Positions 18,301 to 26,758 of a stretch of 64,000 nt of DNA are shown here, one piece after another. Origin of the DNA: Rhizobium ecuadorense (GTDB lineage Bacteria; Pseudomonadota; Alphaproteobacteria; Rhizobiales; Rhizobiaceae); assembly GCF_001187535.1 (NCBI RefSeq), contig NZ_LFIO01000270.1:56097-120096 (forward strand), given 5' to 3'. Within the stretch, counting starts at the first letter, position 1, and every line of letters begins with the position of its first letter. The notes beneath the pieces were generated by a model. The model was not told where the DNA came from. It searched no databases and saw nothing but the letters and a program-made list of their open reading frames with translations. Made by a program: the position numbers and the translations under genes.

Positions 18301-19392
18301 TCAGCGCGCGGCGGAAAAGACGGATTTCGGATTGTCGATCAGCATGCGGTCAATGGCCGCCTGATCGACGCCATGGCGCTTCAGGCGCGGCAGGAAGTGC
18401 TTGAGAATGTAGCCGTAGCCAAAGCCGCCGTAGCGCGTCAGCATGATCTTCAAGAACACATCCTGCGACAGCAGCAGCCGGTCGCCAAACCCCTTGTCGA
18501 CAAGGGTGGCGATAGCGCGGGCATTCTCCTCGTCAGAGGGCGACTGGGCGTCCTGATCGGCATAGTAATAATCCATGCCGATCATGTCGTATTCCAGGAA
18601 GGCGCCGCGCCTTGCCAGCGTCATCTGGTAGTCGAGATCGTTGTGGCTGGGGTTCATGTGGCAAAGGACGGTATGGCGCGGATCTGCTCCCTCCTCTTCC
18701 ACCACGTCGAGCACGCGGTGCGCCAGACGCTCCCAGCCCGGCAAGTGAATGGAGAGCGGCAGGCCGGTGATACGTGCCGCCCGGGCCGAAGCGCGCAGCG
18801 ACTTTTCTTCCTCGGCAGTGAAATGACGACTGACGCCGACCTCGCCGATAATGCCGGCGATGATTTTCGGCTGGCTCTCGGAGCCGCCGACATCATTGAC
18901 GATGAACTGCGTAACCTCTTCGACGTCCATGGCTTTCAGCCAGTCGGGATGGGTGTGCTCCAGATAGAAGCCTGTACCCATGATGATCCGGAGTCCCGAC
19001 ATGCGCGCGATGCGGGCGAGCCCCGCCGCATCTCGGCCGATACCGAAATTGGTCGTTTCCACCACGGTGCAGCCGCCGAGCGCCTGGAACCGTTTGAGCT
19101 CTCCGAGCGCCATATCCCCGTCATCGAGCGAGACATTGTCCCGGTTCATGTAGGGGTTCATGCGTAACTCGCCGATAATCTCGATCGAGACTTTCTGTTC
19201 GGCGATCGCCTTTTCGTCCGGGTGGCAGGGGCAGATCCAGCTGGTCGCGCCATCGAGGAAAATGTGCTCATGCATCAGCGTCACACCGAGATCCTCCACC
19301 GGGACGGGGCCGGTGACGGTCATGGCTGTGCCGGAATTCACCCCGATGGGATGCCGCTTTTTCGGTGCGTCCGGGAACAGATGATCCAACAT
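18301..19392 (-). CDS. Phosphotriesterase-family metal hydrolase
   Basis: 363 residues of the PTE/amidohydrolase superfamily. The HxH metal motif is seen in LMHEHIFLDG near residue 42, a Glu in IIGEVGVS takes the place of the bridging carboxylated lysine, and later ligands are in LSIHLPGWERL, HTVLCHMNPSH and LLSQDVFLK. Bacterial homologues include lactonases and amide or ester hydrolases rather than true phosphotriesterases. It sits between the permease and the amidotransferase-fold gene. Substrate unknown. Confidence 0.82.
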   Translation of the reverse strand: MLDHLFPDAPKKRHPIGVNSGTAMTVTGPVPVEDLGVTLMHEHIFLDGATSWICPCHPDEKAIAEQKVSIEIIGELRMNPYMNRDNVSLDDGDMALGELKRFQALGGCTVVETTNFGIGRDAAGLARIARMSGLRIIMGTGFYLEHTHPDWLKAMDVEEVTQFIVNDVGGSESQPKIIAGIIGEVGVSRHFTAEEEKSLRASARAARITGLPLSIHLPGWERLAHRVLDVVEEEGADPRHTVLCHMNPSHNDLDYQMTLARRGAFLEYDMIGMDYYYADQDAQSPSDEENARAIATLVDKGFGDRLLLSQDVFLKIMLTRYGGFGYGYILKHFLPRLKRHGVDQAAIDRMLIDNPKSVFSAAR

Positions 19393-19394
19393 TC

Positions 19395-20405
19395 TCAGCG
19401 CCCCTTCGCGCCGCCGCGAAACAGGCGGAAATTCAGCCAGATCGCGATGAGGATGATGAAGCCGGTGACAATTGGCGTGAAGAAGGGCGACAGATGCGAC
19501 AGGATGAGGCCGTTTGCGAGCACCGCAACGGTGAGCGCCCCGAGAATCGTGCCCACGAGAGAGCCGCGTCCGCCAAAAAGGCTGGTGCCGCCAAGCACCA
19601 CGGCTGCGATGACATCCAGCTCAAAACCCTGTCCCGCATTCGACGAGCCGGAGCCGAGACGGGCGGAAAGGATGACGCCGGCAGCGGCGGCCGAGGTACC
19701 CGAGAGCACGTAGACCCAGAGGATGACCCGGCGCGTGTTGACGCCTGCCCGCCGCGTCGCCTCGGCATTGGCACCGACGCCCGTAACGTAACGGCCGAAA
19801 TGAGTTTCGTTGAAGGCTATGTAGGCAATGGCGAGGATGACGATAGCGATCAGCGCCGGAGCGGGAATGCCGAGTACCCAGGCGCGGCCGAGCGCAACGA
19901 AGGGGCTCGTCGGCTCGATGGGGATCGAATAGCCGCCGGTGATGAGCAACGCGAAGCCACGGATCACGGAAAGGCCGGCAAGCGTAACGATGAAGGCCGG
20001 GATGCGCTCATAGGCAATAAAATAGCCCTGAATAACACCCACTACGCCGCCGAGCACCAGCATCAGCACGATGGCAAGCGGCCAAGGTACCCCCGCCTGC
20101 AGGGCTGCAGCCGAAAGCGTGGCCGTCAAGGCCAGAACCGAGCCCACCGAAAGATCGATACCGCCGGTCGTAATAACGAAGGTCATGGCCGCCGCGACGA
20201 TGAGCAGCGGGGCTGATTGCCTGATGACGTTGAGCAGATTCTGCGCGGTCAGGAAGGCATCTGTCGTCACCGAGAAGAACAGGCAACAGACGACGAAGAA
20301 CAGCGCAATCGACATGACGCCGCCATTGGCCACGACCTTGTCGAGGATCGTCGCCTCGCGCATGCGGGGCAATTGGCTGGCATAGGCGTTGGGTTCGGAA
20401 CTCAT
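19395..20405 (-). CDS. Sugar ABC transporter permease (RbsC family)
   Basis: 336 residues, hydrophobic throughout. Landmarks are TTGGIDLSVGSVLAL near residue 80 and VLGGTSLFGGRGSLVGT near the C-terminus, both diagnostic of RbsC-type permeases. Its ATG overlaps the stop of the ATPase gene (ATGA). It forms the channel for the binding protein encoded at 21270-22211. Confidence 0.93.
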   Translation of the reverse strand: MSSEPNAYASQLPRMREATILDKVVANGGVMSIALFFVVCCLFFSVTTDAFLTAQNLLNVIRQSAPLLIVAAAMTFVITTGGIDLSVGSVLALTATLSAAALQAGVPWPLAIVLMLVLGGVVGVIQGYFIAYERIPAFIVTLAGLSVIRGFALLITGGYSIPIEPTSPFVALGRAWVLGIPAPALIAIVILAIAYIAFNETHFGRYVTGVGANAEATRRAGVNTRRVILWVYVLSGTSAAAAGVILSARLGSGSSNAGQGFELDVIAAVVLGGTSLFGGRGSLVGTILGALTVAVLANGLILSHLSPFFTPIVTGFIILIAIWLNFRLFRGGAKGR

Positions 20406-21199
20406 GCGGAGGCGCCTTCTTCCCGGTTACGGCCTGCGGACCGGGCGGTAAATTTCCGCCCGACGATGAGATTGACGACGTCCTCGATATTGGTGTCCTC
20501 GATCCGGCGCTCGGCGACGCTGCGCCCCTCATACATCACCTGGATGCGGTCGCAGACGAGGAAGAGGTCCTGCAGGCGATGTGTGATGAGGATGACGGAG
20601 ACGCCGCGTTGCGAGACGGTGCGAATGAGTTCGAGCACCGCCTCCACCTCGGCAACCGCGAGCGCCGCCGTCGGCTCATCCATGATGAGCACCGAGGGGT
20701 TGAAGGACGCGGCGCGGCCGATGGCGATGGACTGGCGTTGGCCGCCCGAGAGGTTTTCCACCTTCATGCGCGTATCGGGAATGACGATGCCGAGATTGGA
20801 GAGCATGTCGCGCGCCCGATCATGCATCAGCTTCTTGTCGAGCATCGGTATCCCGGCCATCCGCCGTTTCGGTTCGCGGCCAAGGAAGAGATTGCCAGCG
20901 ACATCGATCGTATCGCAGAGCGCCAGGTCCTGGTAGACCATCTCGATACGCGCTGCGCGCGCATCCGCCGGCGAGGTAAAGGCGACCGCTCTGCCATCGA
21001 TCTCGATCGTGCCGGCGTCCGGGATCACGGCGCCGGACAAAACCTTGCTGATGGTGGATTTGCCTGCGCCGTTGTCACCCACCAGGCCGAGGACTTCTCC
21101 GGGCTTCAGATCGAGTGAGGCGTTTTCGAGCGATTGCAGCGCGCCATAGCGCTTGGAAATGCCGGTCATGCGAACGCGGCTGACTTGCGTGTCGGTCAT
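20402..21199 (-). CDS. Sugar ABC transporter ATPase (CUT2, single NBD)
   Basis: 265 residues from ATG 21199; the ORF runs to 21400 but that part overlaps the binding-protein gene. Walker A is GDNGAGKST, signature NLSGGQRQ, Walker B VLIMDEPTAALA, and the H-loop VILITHR. One nucleotide-binding domain, like the module 1 ATPase at 5853, so the two importers are built the same way. Confidence 0.92.
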   Translation of the reverse strand: MTDTQVSRVRMTGISKRYGALQSLENASLDLKPGEVLGLVGDNGAGKSTISKVLSGAVIPDAGTIEIDGRAVAFTSPADARAARIEMVYQDLALCDTIDVAGNLFLGREPKRRMAGIPMLDKKLMHDRARDMLSNLGIVIPDTRMKVENLSGGQRQSIAIGRAASFNPSVLIMDEPTAALAVAEVEAVLELIRTVSQRGVSVILITHRLQDLFLVCDRIQVMYEGRSVAERRIEDTNIEDVVNLIVGRKFTARSAGRNREEGASA

Positions 21200-21224
21200 A
21201 TTCAGTGGCCCTTGCTGGAATCCG

Positions 21225-21255
21225 GCCGCCTGGCCTGATCGACAGGCCGGGCGGC
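21225..21255 (-). other. Strong intercistronic stem-loop after the binding-protein gene
   Basis: A 13-bp stem with one wobble pair (21225-21237 with 21243-21255) and a 5-nt ATCGA loop lies between the binding-protein stop (21270) and the ATPase start (21199). There is no T tract. It probably stabilises the upstream mRNA or limits read-through, so that binding protein exceeds membrane parts. Confidence 0.6.
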
Positions 21256-21269
21256 GACGGCAGTTCGGC

Positions 21270-22211
21270 TTACTTGAACATATCGCGGTACTGATCGACA
21301 TTCGCCTTGGTGACGATGGTGACCGGCACGTTGATGATCGGCTCGATCTTCTCGCCCTTTTTGACGTTGACGAGCGCCTCGACCGCGGCCTTGCCCTCAC
21401 CGGCCGGATCCTGCTGGATCACAGCCGTAACGAATCCTTGGTCGATGCCATCGATGGCAGACTTCGTCAGATCCCATCCGAAGACCTTGATGCTATCAGC
21501 GCGACCCTGGCTGGCAACGGCGGAAACCGCACCGAGCAGGGCCGGCTCGCCGGTCGCATAGAGCGCCGTCATGTCAGGGTTGGCCGTCATCAGGTTTTCG
21601 GCAGCGGACAGTGCGACGTCCTGCACGTTCTGGCCATCAACGGTGTTGAGGAATTCAACCTTCTGGCCGCCCTTGTCCACCGCCGCCTTGAAGCCGTCGA
21701 GACGCTGGTTCTGGATGAACGAGTTAAGCGCTCCGACGACGCCCACCTTCGCGGCACCGCCCATGTCGCTCTTCACGTAATCCGAGAAGAACTTGCCAAT
21801 CTCGCCACCGGCCGCGGTATTCTCGACACCGACGAAGGCTATGTTGTCGCCTTCGGGAATCTGAGCATCGATAGCGATGACCGGAATGCCGGCATTCTTC
21901 GCAGCAGTAATGGCCGGTTTCACGCCGTTGACATCGATGGCGACCAGAATGATGCCGTCGACTTTCTGAGTGATGTAGGTCTCGATCGCATCGTTCTGCG
22001 CCGAAGGCACGTTGTTGGCGTTGAAGATGACGAGATCGACGCCGGCAGCCTTGGCGGCGGCGTTGGCACCATCATTGATCTGGTTGAAGAAAAGTGCCTG
22101 CTGATTGATCGTGACGAGTGCGAATGTATTGGCAAAGGCGCCTGAAACACCCATGGAAAGCGTCATGACGACGGCTGCGGCGCAACCGAGAAGATATTTG
22201 GTCCGACCCAT
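21270..22211 (-). CDS. Sugar ABC transporter periplasmic binding protein (RbsB family)
   Basis: 313 residues from ATG 22211 with an AAGGGG box; the ORF extends to 22247, but the signal peptide (GRTKYLLGCAAAV, cleavage near AFA-NTFA) fixes the start. The mature protein begins with the ALVTINQQALFFNQINDG strand-helix of RbsB-type proteins. First gene of the operon under the operator pair at 22266-22306. Confidence 0.92.
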   Translation of the reverse strand: MGRTKYLLGCAAAVVMTLSMGVSGAFANTFALVTINQQALFFNQINDGANAAAKAAGVDLVIFNANNVPSAQNDAIETYITQKVDGIILVAIDVNGVKPAITAAKNAGIPVIAIDAQIPEGDNIAFVGVENTAAGGEIGKFFSDYVKSDMGGAAKVGVVGALNSFIQNQRLDGFKAAVDKGGQKVEFLNTVDGQNVQDVALSAAENLMTANPDMTALYATGEPALLGAVSAVASQGRADSIKVFGWDLTKSAIDGIDQGFVTAVIQQDPAGEGKAAVEALVNVKKGEKIEPIINVPVTIVTKANVDQYRDMFK

Positions 22212-22264
22212 TTTTAGGTTCCCCTTGTTTGAAGCCGCGGGCGGCAACAGAATTTACAAGGAGG

Positions 22265-22293
22265 ACTATTCAAGCTTGTTGAACTGTTGTCAA
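22265..22293 (-). promoter_or_regulatory. Predicted sigma-70 promoter of the XRE-cupin-linked operon
   Basis: TTGACA (22293-22288), 17-bp spacer, AATAGT (22270-22265) on the minus strand. Predicted transcription start is near 22258, about 45 nt before the binding-protein ATG. The operators at 22269-22302 lie on top of it. Confidence 0.6.
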
Positions 22294-22306
22294 GTAACTT
22301 GAATAG
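22266..22306. promoter_or_regulatory. Double operator overlapping the promoter, probable XRE-cupin binding region
   Basis: Two palindromes with related half-sites lie 20 bp apart centre to centre (two helical turns). The first is TTCAA-GCTTG-TTGAA (22269-22283), the second the perfect TCAAGTAACTTGA (22290-22302). The whole region is also framed by a 9-bp inverted repeat CTATTCAAG/CTTGAATAG. They cover the -35, spacer and -10, the layout of a repressor site. The XRE-cupin gene is the next gene upstream. Confidence 0.6.
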
Positions 22307-22345
22307 CCGTATCGCAAAAGTTATTTCAGCGCTTTTTTCAGAAAA

Positions 22346-22966
22346 TCAGAATGTTGGAGGCGTATTAACCCAGAAAATCGAGGCACGCTGGCTGCCGACA
22401 TTGCGATACCAATGGGCCAGTTCTGAATTGAACACGAAACTGTCTCCGGCGGACAGGCGAAAGGTCTTGTCGCCGATCATCAACTCGATCTCGCCGACGA
22501 GCACATAGCCCACCTCTTCGCCGACATGCTGGATCGGCCCGGCGCTCTCGCCTCCTACATCGATGTGATGGATGTTGCATTGGAGCAAATGGCCTTGCGA
22601 ATAGGGAATTATGCGTTCGAGCGATATGCCCTCGCCGCGCCGCAGCGGATCAAGTGAGATCAACGGCCGTGTGCCGGCGCGAAACACCACGCCTTCGTCG
22701 GCATCGGTCTCCTCGAACATCCAGCCGATATTGGAATCGAGCGCCTGCACCAACCGGTGCAACATGGGTAACGATGGCGAAGCCTTGCCGTTCTCGATCT
22801 TGGACAGCAGGCTTTCGGAACAATCCGCAGCCAGCGCCAACGCCTTCAGCGTCAGCCCACGCGTCTGCCGCGTAAGCTTGAGACGCGCACCAAGCCGCAC
22901 CGGATTCGACTGAATCTTGTCCTCCCGGCTACTTTCAGACGGCAAAGGCGGATTGACCATGTTCAT
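22346..22966 (-). CDS. XRE-family transcriptional regulator with C-terminal cupin
   Basis: 206 residues. An N-terminal Cro/CI-type HTH (about 24-78; TLKALALAADCSESLLSKIE) is joined to a small cupin beta-barrel (about 110-200; HVGEEVGYVLVGEIELMIGD, then LSAGDSFVFNSELAHWYRN). This architecture is common in regulators that sense a small amine or sugar-derived ligand through the cupin. It ends 134 nt before the binding-protein gene it probably controls and has the same orientation. Start ATG 22966; an in-frame ATG at 22960 is an alternative. Confidence 0.9.
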   Translation of the reverse strand: MNMVNPPLPSESSREDKIQSNPVRLGARLKLTRQTRGLTLKALALAADCSESLLSKIENGKASPSLPMLHRLVQALDSNIGWMFEETDADEGVVFRAGTRPLISLDPLRRGEGISLERIIPYSQGHLLQCNIHHIDVGGESAGPIQHVGEEVGYVLVGEIELMIGDKTFRLSAGDSFVFNSELAHWYRNVGSQRASIFWVNTPPTF

Positions 22967-23252
22967 GTTAAAGGCATCGCATTGATCGGCGCTCCAATCA
23001 TAAGTCCTTCGGTCAAGCCCTGTCCAGTTAGAATGCTTTAAGCCAAGAGGTTACGCTGGCTTGCGCGAACATGATCTGCTGGTGGCTCGTCGGACTTACA
23101 AAGCGCCTTGAAGAGATCTTAACCGCCGACACCTTATTCCGATGGATCAAGCGTTCGACAAAATCGGACTTGAGGCATAACGCATGATCATCGAGATCCT
23201 CACGGCGCTTGAAGGCGAGCCGCTGATTCGACTGCAGTCGCTTTAGGCCAAG
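22967..23252. other. Intergenic region without a supported gene
   Basis: About 290 nt between the XRE-cupin gene and the shared upstream element. Two very short plus-strand reading frames overlap by ATGA near 23184 (ending RHNA and beginning MIIEIL), but neither shows a recognisable family. I see no terminator or tRNA here. Confidence 0.4.
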
Positions 23253-23287
23253 TTTACGGTAGCATTTACCGTTGCGTACTTCCGCAC
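23253..23287 (+). promoter_or_regulatory. Shared upstream element, copy A (before moxR gene)
   Basis: Contains TTTACGGT (23253-23260) and the core ATTTACCGTTGCGTACTT (23264-23281) followed by CCGCAC. The core ends about 52 nt before the MoxR ATG. Near-identical cores occur at 29603, 30778 and 32934, each upstream of a different gene. Probably a transcription-factor site with an 11-bp repeat. Confidence 0.7.
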
Positions 23288-23339
23288 CTGACGGAAAAGG
23301 TGAAGTCTTCGGGCTGCAAAGACGATTGCAGCACGGGAG

Positions 23340-24326
23340 ATGAGTGTGGCCGCTCGGGATGATATCCGCGATCTGGGAAAGCGTGTCGGGCAGTCGATCA
23401 TCGGCCAGGACACGATGGTCGAGCGGCTGTTGTTGGGGTTGCTTGCCAATGGCCACCTTTTGGTCGAGGGGCTGCCGGGACTGGCGAAGACCCGGGCTAT
23501 CAAGAGTCTGGCGAAGAACCTCGATTCCGAGCTGTCGCGCGTGCAGTTCACCCCGGATCTGCTGCCGGCCGACATCACCGGCTCAGAGGTCTATTTCTCC
23601 GAAGGCGGCAAGGGCGAATTCAAATTCCAGCAGGGACCGATCTTTGCCAATCTGATCCTCGCCGACGAGATCAACCGCGCGCCTGCCAAGGTGCAGTCGG
23701 CGCTTCTCGAAGCCATGGAGGAACGGCAGGTAACGGTCGGCGGCAAGAGCTATCCGCTGCCGCCGCTGTTTATGGTGATGGCGACACAGAACCCGATCGA
23801 GCAGGAAGGCACCTATCCCCTGCCCGAAGCCCAGCTCGACCGCTTCCTCATGCATGTCGAGGTCGGCTACCCCGACGAGGCATCGGAAGGCGCCATCATG
23901 CGCCTCAACCGCGACGAGGAAAATGCAGCCCAGGGCGGCAAGGCGCACAGCCAGCCACCCGAGCGGCTCGATCCGCAGGCGGTCTTCGATGCGCGCAAGG
24001 AGATCGGTGCGGTCACCGTTTCCGACCCGGTCCAGAAATATATCGTCTCGCTGGTCGTCGCCACGCGCTATCCTGATCGCTACGACAAGGATCTGGCGAA
24101 GCTTTTGCAGGTCGGTGTCAGTCCTCGCGGCGTCATCGGTCTCGATAAGGTGTCACGCGCCTATGCCTGGCTCAAAGGGCGCGATTACGTCACGCCTGAC
24201 GACGTCAAGGCGATCGTCAACGATGTCTTCCGCCATAGGCTGATTCTTTCCTACGAGGCCCATGCCTCCAACACCACCGCCGACCAGGTGATCGGGCGGA
24301 TCGCCGAACTGGTTGCCGTCTCATGA
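23340..24326 (+). CDS. MoxR-family AAA+ ATPase
   Basis: 328 residues. Walker A is GLPGLAKTR near residue 46, Walker B ILADEINRAP, sensor 1 MATQNPIEQEGTY, and the C-terminal lid domain carries GVSPRG. MoxR ATPases act as chaperones that, with VWA-domain partners, assemble or activate protein complexes or surface functions. First gene of a tightly overlapping operon with DUF58, DUF4381, two VWA proteins and BatD. Driven by upstream element copy A. Confidence 0.93.
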   Translation: MSVAARDDIRDLGKRVGQSIIGQDTMVERLLLGLLANGHLLVEGLPGLAKTRAIKSLAKNLDSELSRVQFTPDLLPADITGSEVYFSEGGKGEFKFQQGPIFANLILADEINRAPAKVQSALLEAMEERQVTVGGKSYPLPPLFMVMATQNPIEQEGTYPLPEAQLDRFLMHVEVGYPDEASEGAIMRLNRDEENAAQGGKAHSQPPERLDPQAVFDARKEIGAVTVSDPVQKYIVSLVVATRYPDRYDKDLAKLLQVGVSPRGVIGLDKVSRAYAWLKGRDYVTPDDVKAIVNDVFRHRLILSYEAHASNTTADQVIGRIAELVAVS

Positions 24327-25273
24327 GCGGGCCGCCCGGCTGCGGCGGCGTCCATGTGACGACGCAGGATCTCGTGGCGCTCGAGGGCCGCGCCCGGGAT
24401 ATTGCCTTCCTGCAACGGGCGCGCAGCCACCAGCAGCTCGCCGGCCGGATGCAATCGGCCATGCGCGGGCGCGGGCTCACCTTCGAGGAGCTGCGGGAAT
24501 ACTTGCCCGGCGACGACGTCCGCTCGATCGACTGGCGGGTGACCGCCAGAACCATGCGGCCGGTCGTGCGGGTCTATAGCGAGGAGAAGGAACGGCCGGC
24601 GATCGTCATTGCCGACCAGCGCATCAACATGTTCTTCGGCAGCCGCCGCGCCATGAAATCGGTCACCGCGGCGGAAGCGGCGATCCTTGCCGCCTGGCGC
24701 ATTTTGGGATCCGGCGATCGCGTCGGCGGCTTCGTCTTCAACGACGAGGAGATCGGCGAGGTCAAGCCGCATCGCAGCCGCAACGCCGTGATCGCGCTCG
24801 CCTCGAAGATCGCCGCCATGAACGGCAGTCTGCAGGCGAGCTACACAGGGGCACCGTCGCCAGGCGCCCTCGACCGGGTGCTGGAGAAAGTGGCGGGCAT
24901 CGCCCACCACGATTTCCTGATCGTCGTCGCCAGCGATTTCGATGGCCATGGCGAGACGACGCGCGAGCTTCTGCTGCAGCTTTCGAGCGCCAACGATGTC
25001 ATCTGCCTGCTGATCTATGACCCCTTCCTGCTGGATCTGCCGAAGGCCGGCGGCATCGTCGTCAGCGGCGGATCGCTGCAGGCCGAACTCTCCTTCCGGC
25101 AGGCGGGCGTGCGCCAGTCGATCGACAAGTTCGCAAGGGACCGTGGCCGCGAACTGCGCGACTGGCAGCGCCAGCTCGGATTGCCGATGCTGCCGATCTC
25201 CACTGCCGAAGAAACGGCGCCGCAACTGCGCAGCCTGCTCGAACAATCCGCCTGGCGGCAGCGGAGGCGCTGA
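24323..25273 (+). CDS. DUF58 domain protein
   Basis: 316 residues with ATG overlapping the MoxR stop (ATGA). The DUF58 hallmark LREYLPGDDVRSIDWRVTAR is near residue 56, followed by a VWA-like domain. DUF58 proteins are nearly always encoded next to MoxR and are thought to be its partner. No signal peptide or membrane segment is evident, so it is probably cytoplasmic. Confidence 0.92.
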   Translation: MSGPPGCGGVHVTTQDLVALEGRARDIAFLQRARSHQQLAGRMQSAMRGRGLTFEELREYLPGDDVRSIDWRVTARTMRPVVRVYSEEKERPAIVIADQRINMFFGSRRAMKSVTAAEAAILAAWRILGSGDRVGGFVFNDEEIGEVKPHRSRNAVIALASKIAAMNGSLQASYTGAPSPGALDRVLEKVAGIAHHDFLIVVASDFDGHGETTRELLLQLSSANDVICLLIYDPFLLDLPKAGGIVVSGGSLQAELSFRQAGVRQSIDKFARDRGRELRDWQRQLGLPMLPISTAEETAPQLRSLLEQSAWRQRRR

Positions 25274-25782
25274 TGGAGCAGCAGCCGAAGCTCGATCCGC
25301 TGACGGAAACGGCGCTGCGCTCGCTCAAGGACATCGCGCTGCCGCCGCCGGTCTCCATCATGCCGCAGACCTGGGGATGGCTGCTGGTGGCAGTGCTTCT
25401 CGCCGCCGCAGCGCTCACCTGGGCCGTGGTCGCCTATCGGAGATGGCAGCGCAATGCCTATCGGCGCGAGGCGCTGAAGCGTCTCGACGACATCGAGACG
25501 GCGATCGGCAATCCGCAAGGACAGGCCGAGGCCGCCGAGGCGCTTTGTGAGCTCGTCAAACGCACGGCGCTTTCCGCCTGGCCTCGCGCGCAGGTCGCGG
25601 GACTGTCCGGCGCCGAATGGGCAAAATTCGTCGCGGCCCATGGGGATGGCGCCGGCGAACGTCTGAAAGTGCTCTTCGACGATCTCGAATACCGGCAGCA
25701 GACGCCGCTGGACGCCGATGCCGCAGGCGATCTCGTCCTCGATACGCGGCGTTGGATCGAGGAGCATCATGTATCAGCTTGA
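25273..25782 (+). CDS. DUF4381 membrane protein
   Basis: 169 residues, overlapping the DUF58 stop by one base (TGATG). A proline-rich N-terminus (IALPPPVSIMPQTWGW) leads into one transmembrane segment (about 34-56) and a mostly helical cytoplasmic tail. This matches DUF4381, a regular member of MoxR-VWA operons. Probably a small assembly partner for the VWA proteins encoded next. Confidence 0.85.
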   Translation: MEQQPKLDPLTETALRSLKDIALPPPVSIMPQTWGWLLVAVLLAAAALTWAVVAYRRWQRNAYRREALKRLDDIETAIGNPQGQAEAAEALCELVKRTALSAWPRAQVAGLSGAEWAKFVAAHGDGAGERLKVLFDDLEYRQQTPLDADAAGDLVLDTRRWIEEHHVSA

Positions 25783-26758
25783 TCTCCCCTGGATGCTGTT
25801 CCTGATCCCGATGCCGCTGCTCGTCTGGTGGCTGTTGCCGCCGCACCGCGAGACCTCGGCCTCGATCCGGCTTCCCTTCTTCGATCAGGTGACCAAGGCA
25901 GCCGGCATCGAGCCGACCGAGGGCTCGGTGGTACCACGACGCTCCTGGCTGCAGACCGGCGTCGACGTGCTCGCCTGGCTGCTGCTTGTGGTCGCACTCA
26001 GCCGCCCGCAATATGTCGAGCCGCCGCTGGAGAAGACCGAACCGCAGCGCGACATTCTCCTCGCCCTCGACCTGTCGCAATCGATGGATACCCGCGACTT
26101 CGCTTCGCCGGACGGTGCGGCGAATGCGAGGGTCGATGCGGTCCGCGCCGTGGTTGGCGATTTCATCGCCAAGCGGCCGGGCGACCGCCTCGGCCTGATC
26201 GCCTTTGGCGATGCGCCCTACCCGCTGGCGCCCTTCACCATGGACCATGCGCTTGTCCGGACGCTGGTTGATGGCCTGCTACCTGGCATTGCTGGGCCGC
26301 GCACCGCGCTTGGAGATTCGCTCGGCCTGGCGATCCGCATGTTCGAGAAGACCGACGTGCCGGAGAAGGTGCTGATCCTGCTGACTGACGGCAACGACAC
26401 CGCCAGCAAGATGCCGCCACTAAAGGCGGCCGAGATCGCCAAAACCAAAGCGATCGTCATCCACGCGGTCGGCATCGGCGATCCTGCGGCCACGGGCGAG
26501 GACAAGCTCGACACCGCTTCCCTGCAGAAGATCGCCACCACCACCGGCGGCCGCTATTTCTTCGGCGCCGACCAGAGCCAATTGCAGGGGATCTACGACG
26601 AGCTGGACCGGATAACGCCGGAAGATCAGAGGCAGCTCTCCTGGCGTCCGCGCATCGAGCTGTTCTACTGGCCGCTTGGCGCATCGGTGCTGCTCGTCTG
26701 TGTCTGGTACGGGGCGAGCGGGCTTGCGGGCGTCATGCGCCGGAGGTCACCTGCATGA
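25769..26758 (+). CDS. VWA-domain membrane protein (BatA-like)
   Basis: 329 residues from ATG 25769 (GGAG 4 nt upstream), overlapping DUF4381 by 14 nt; an ORF start at 25718 lies further inside that gene. Two N-terminal membrane segments, then a von Willebrand A domain with the MIDAS motif DLSQSMD and a later TDGND, and one C-terminal membrane segment. The VWA domain would face the periplasm and bind partners through a metal ion. Same role as BatA of the Bacteroides aerotolerance operon, though that phenotype is not shown here. Confidence 0.88.
   Translation: MYQLDLPWMLFLIPMPLLVWWLLPPHRETSASIRLPFFDQVTKAAGIEPTEGSVVPRRSWLQTGVDVLAWLLLVVALSRPQYVEPPLEKTEPQRDILLALDLSQSMDTRDFASPDGAANARVDAVRAVVGDFIAKRPGDRLGLIAFGDAPYPLAPFTMDHALVRTLVDGLLPGIAGPRTALGDSLGLAIRMFEKTDVPEKVLILLTDGNDTASKMPPLKAAEIAKTKAIVIHAVGIGDPAATGEDKLDTASLQKIATTTGGRYFFGADQSQLQGIYDELDRITPEDQRQLSWRPRIELFYWPLGASVLLVCVWYGASGLAGVMRRRSPA

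Noticed and set aside
23069..23248. Two tiny overlapping plus-strand frames (ending RHNA; starting MIIEIL)
   Set aside because: Very short, no ribosome site, no family resemblance; ATGA overlap alone is weak support.
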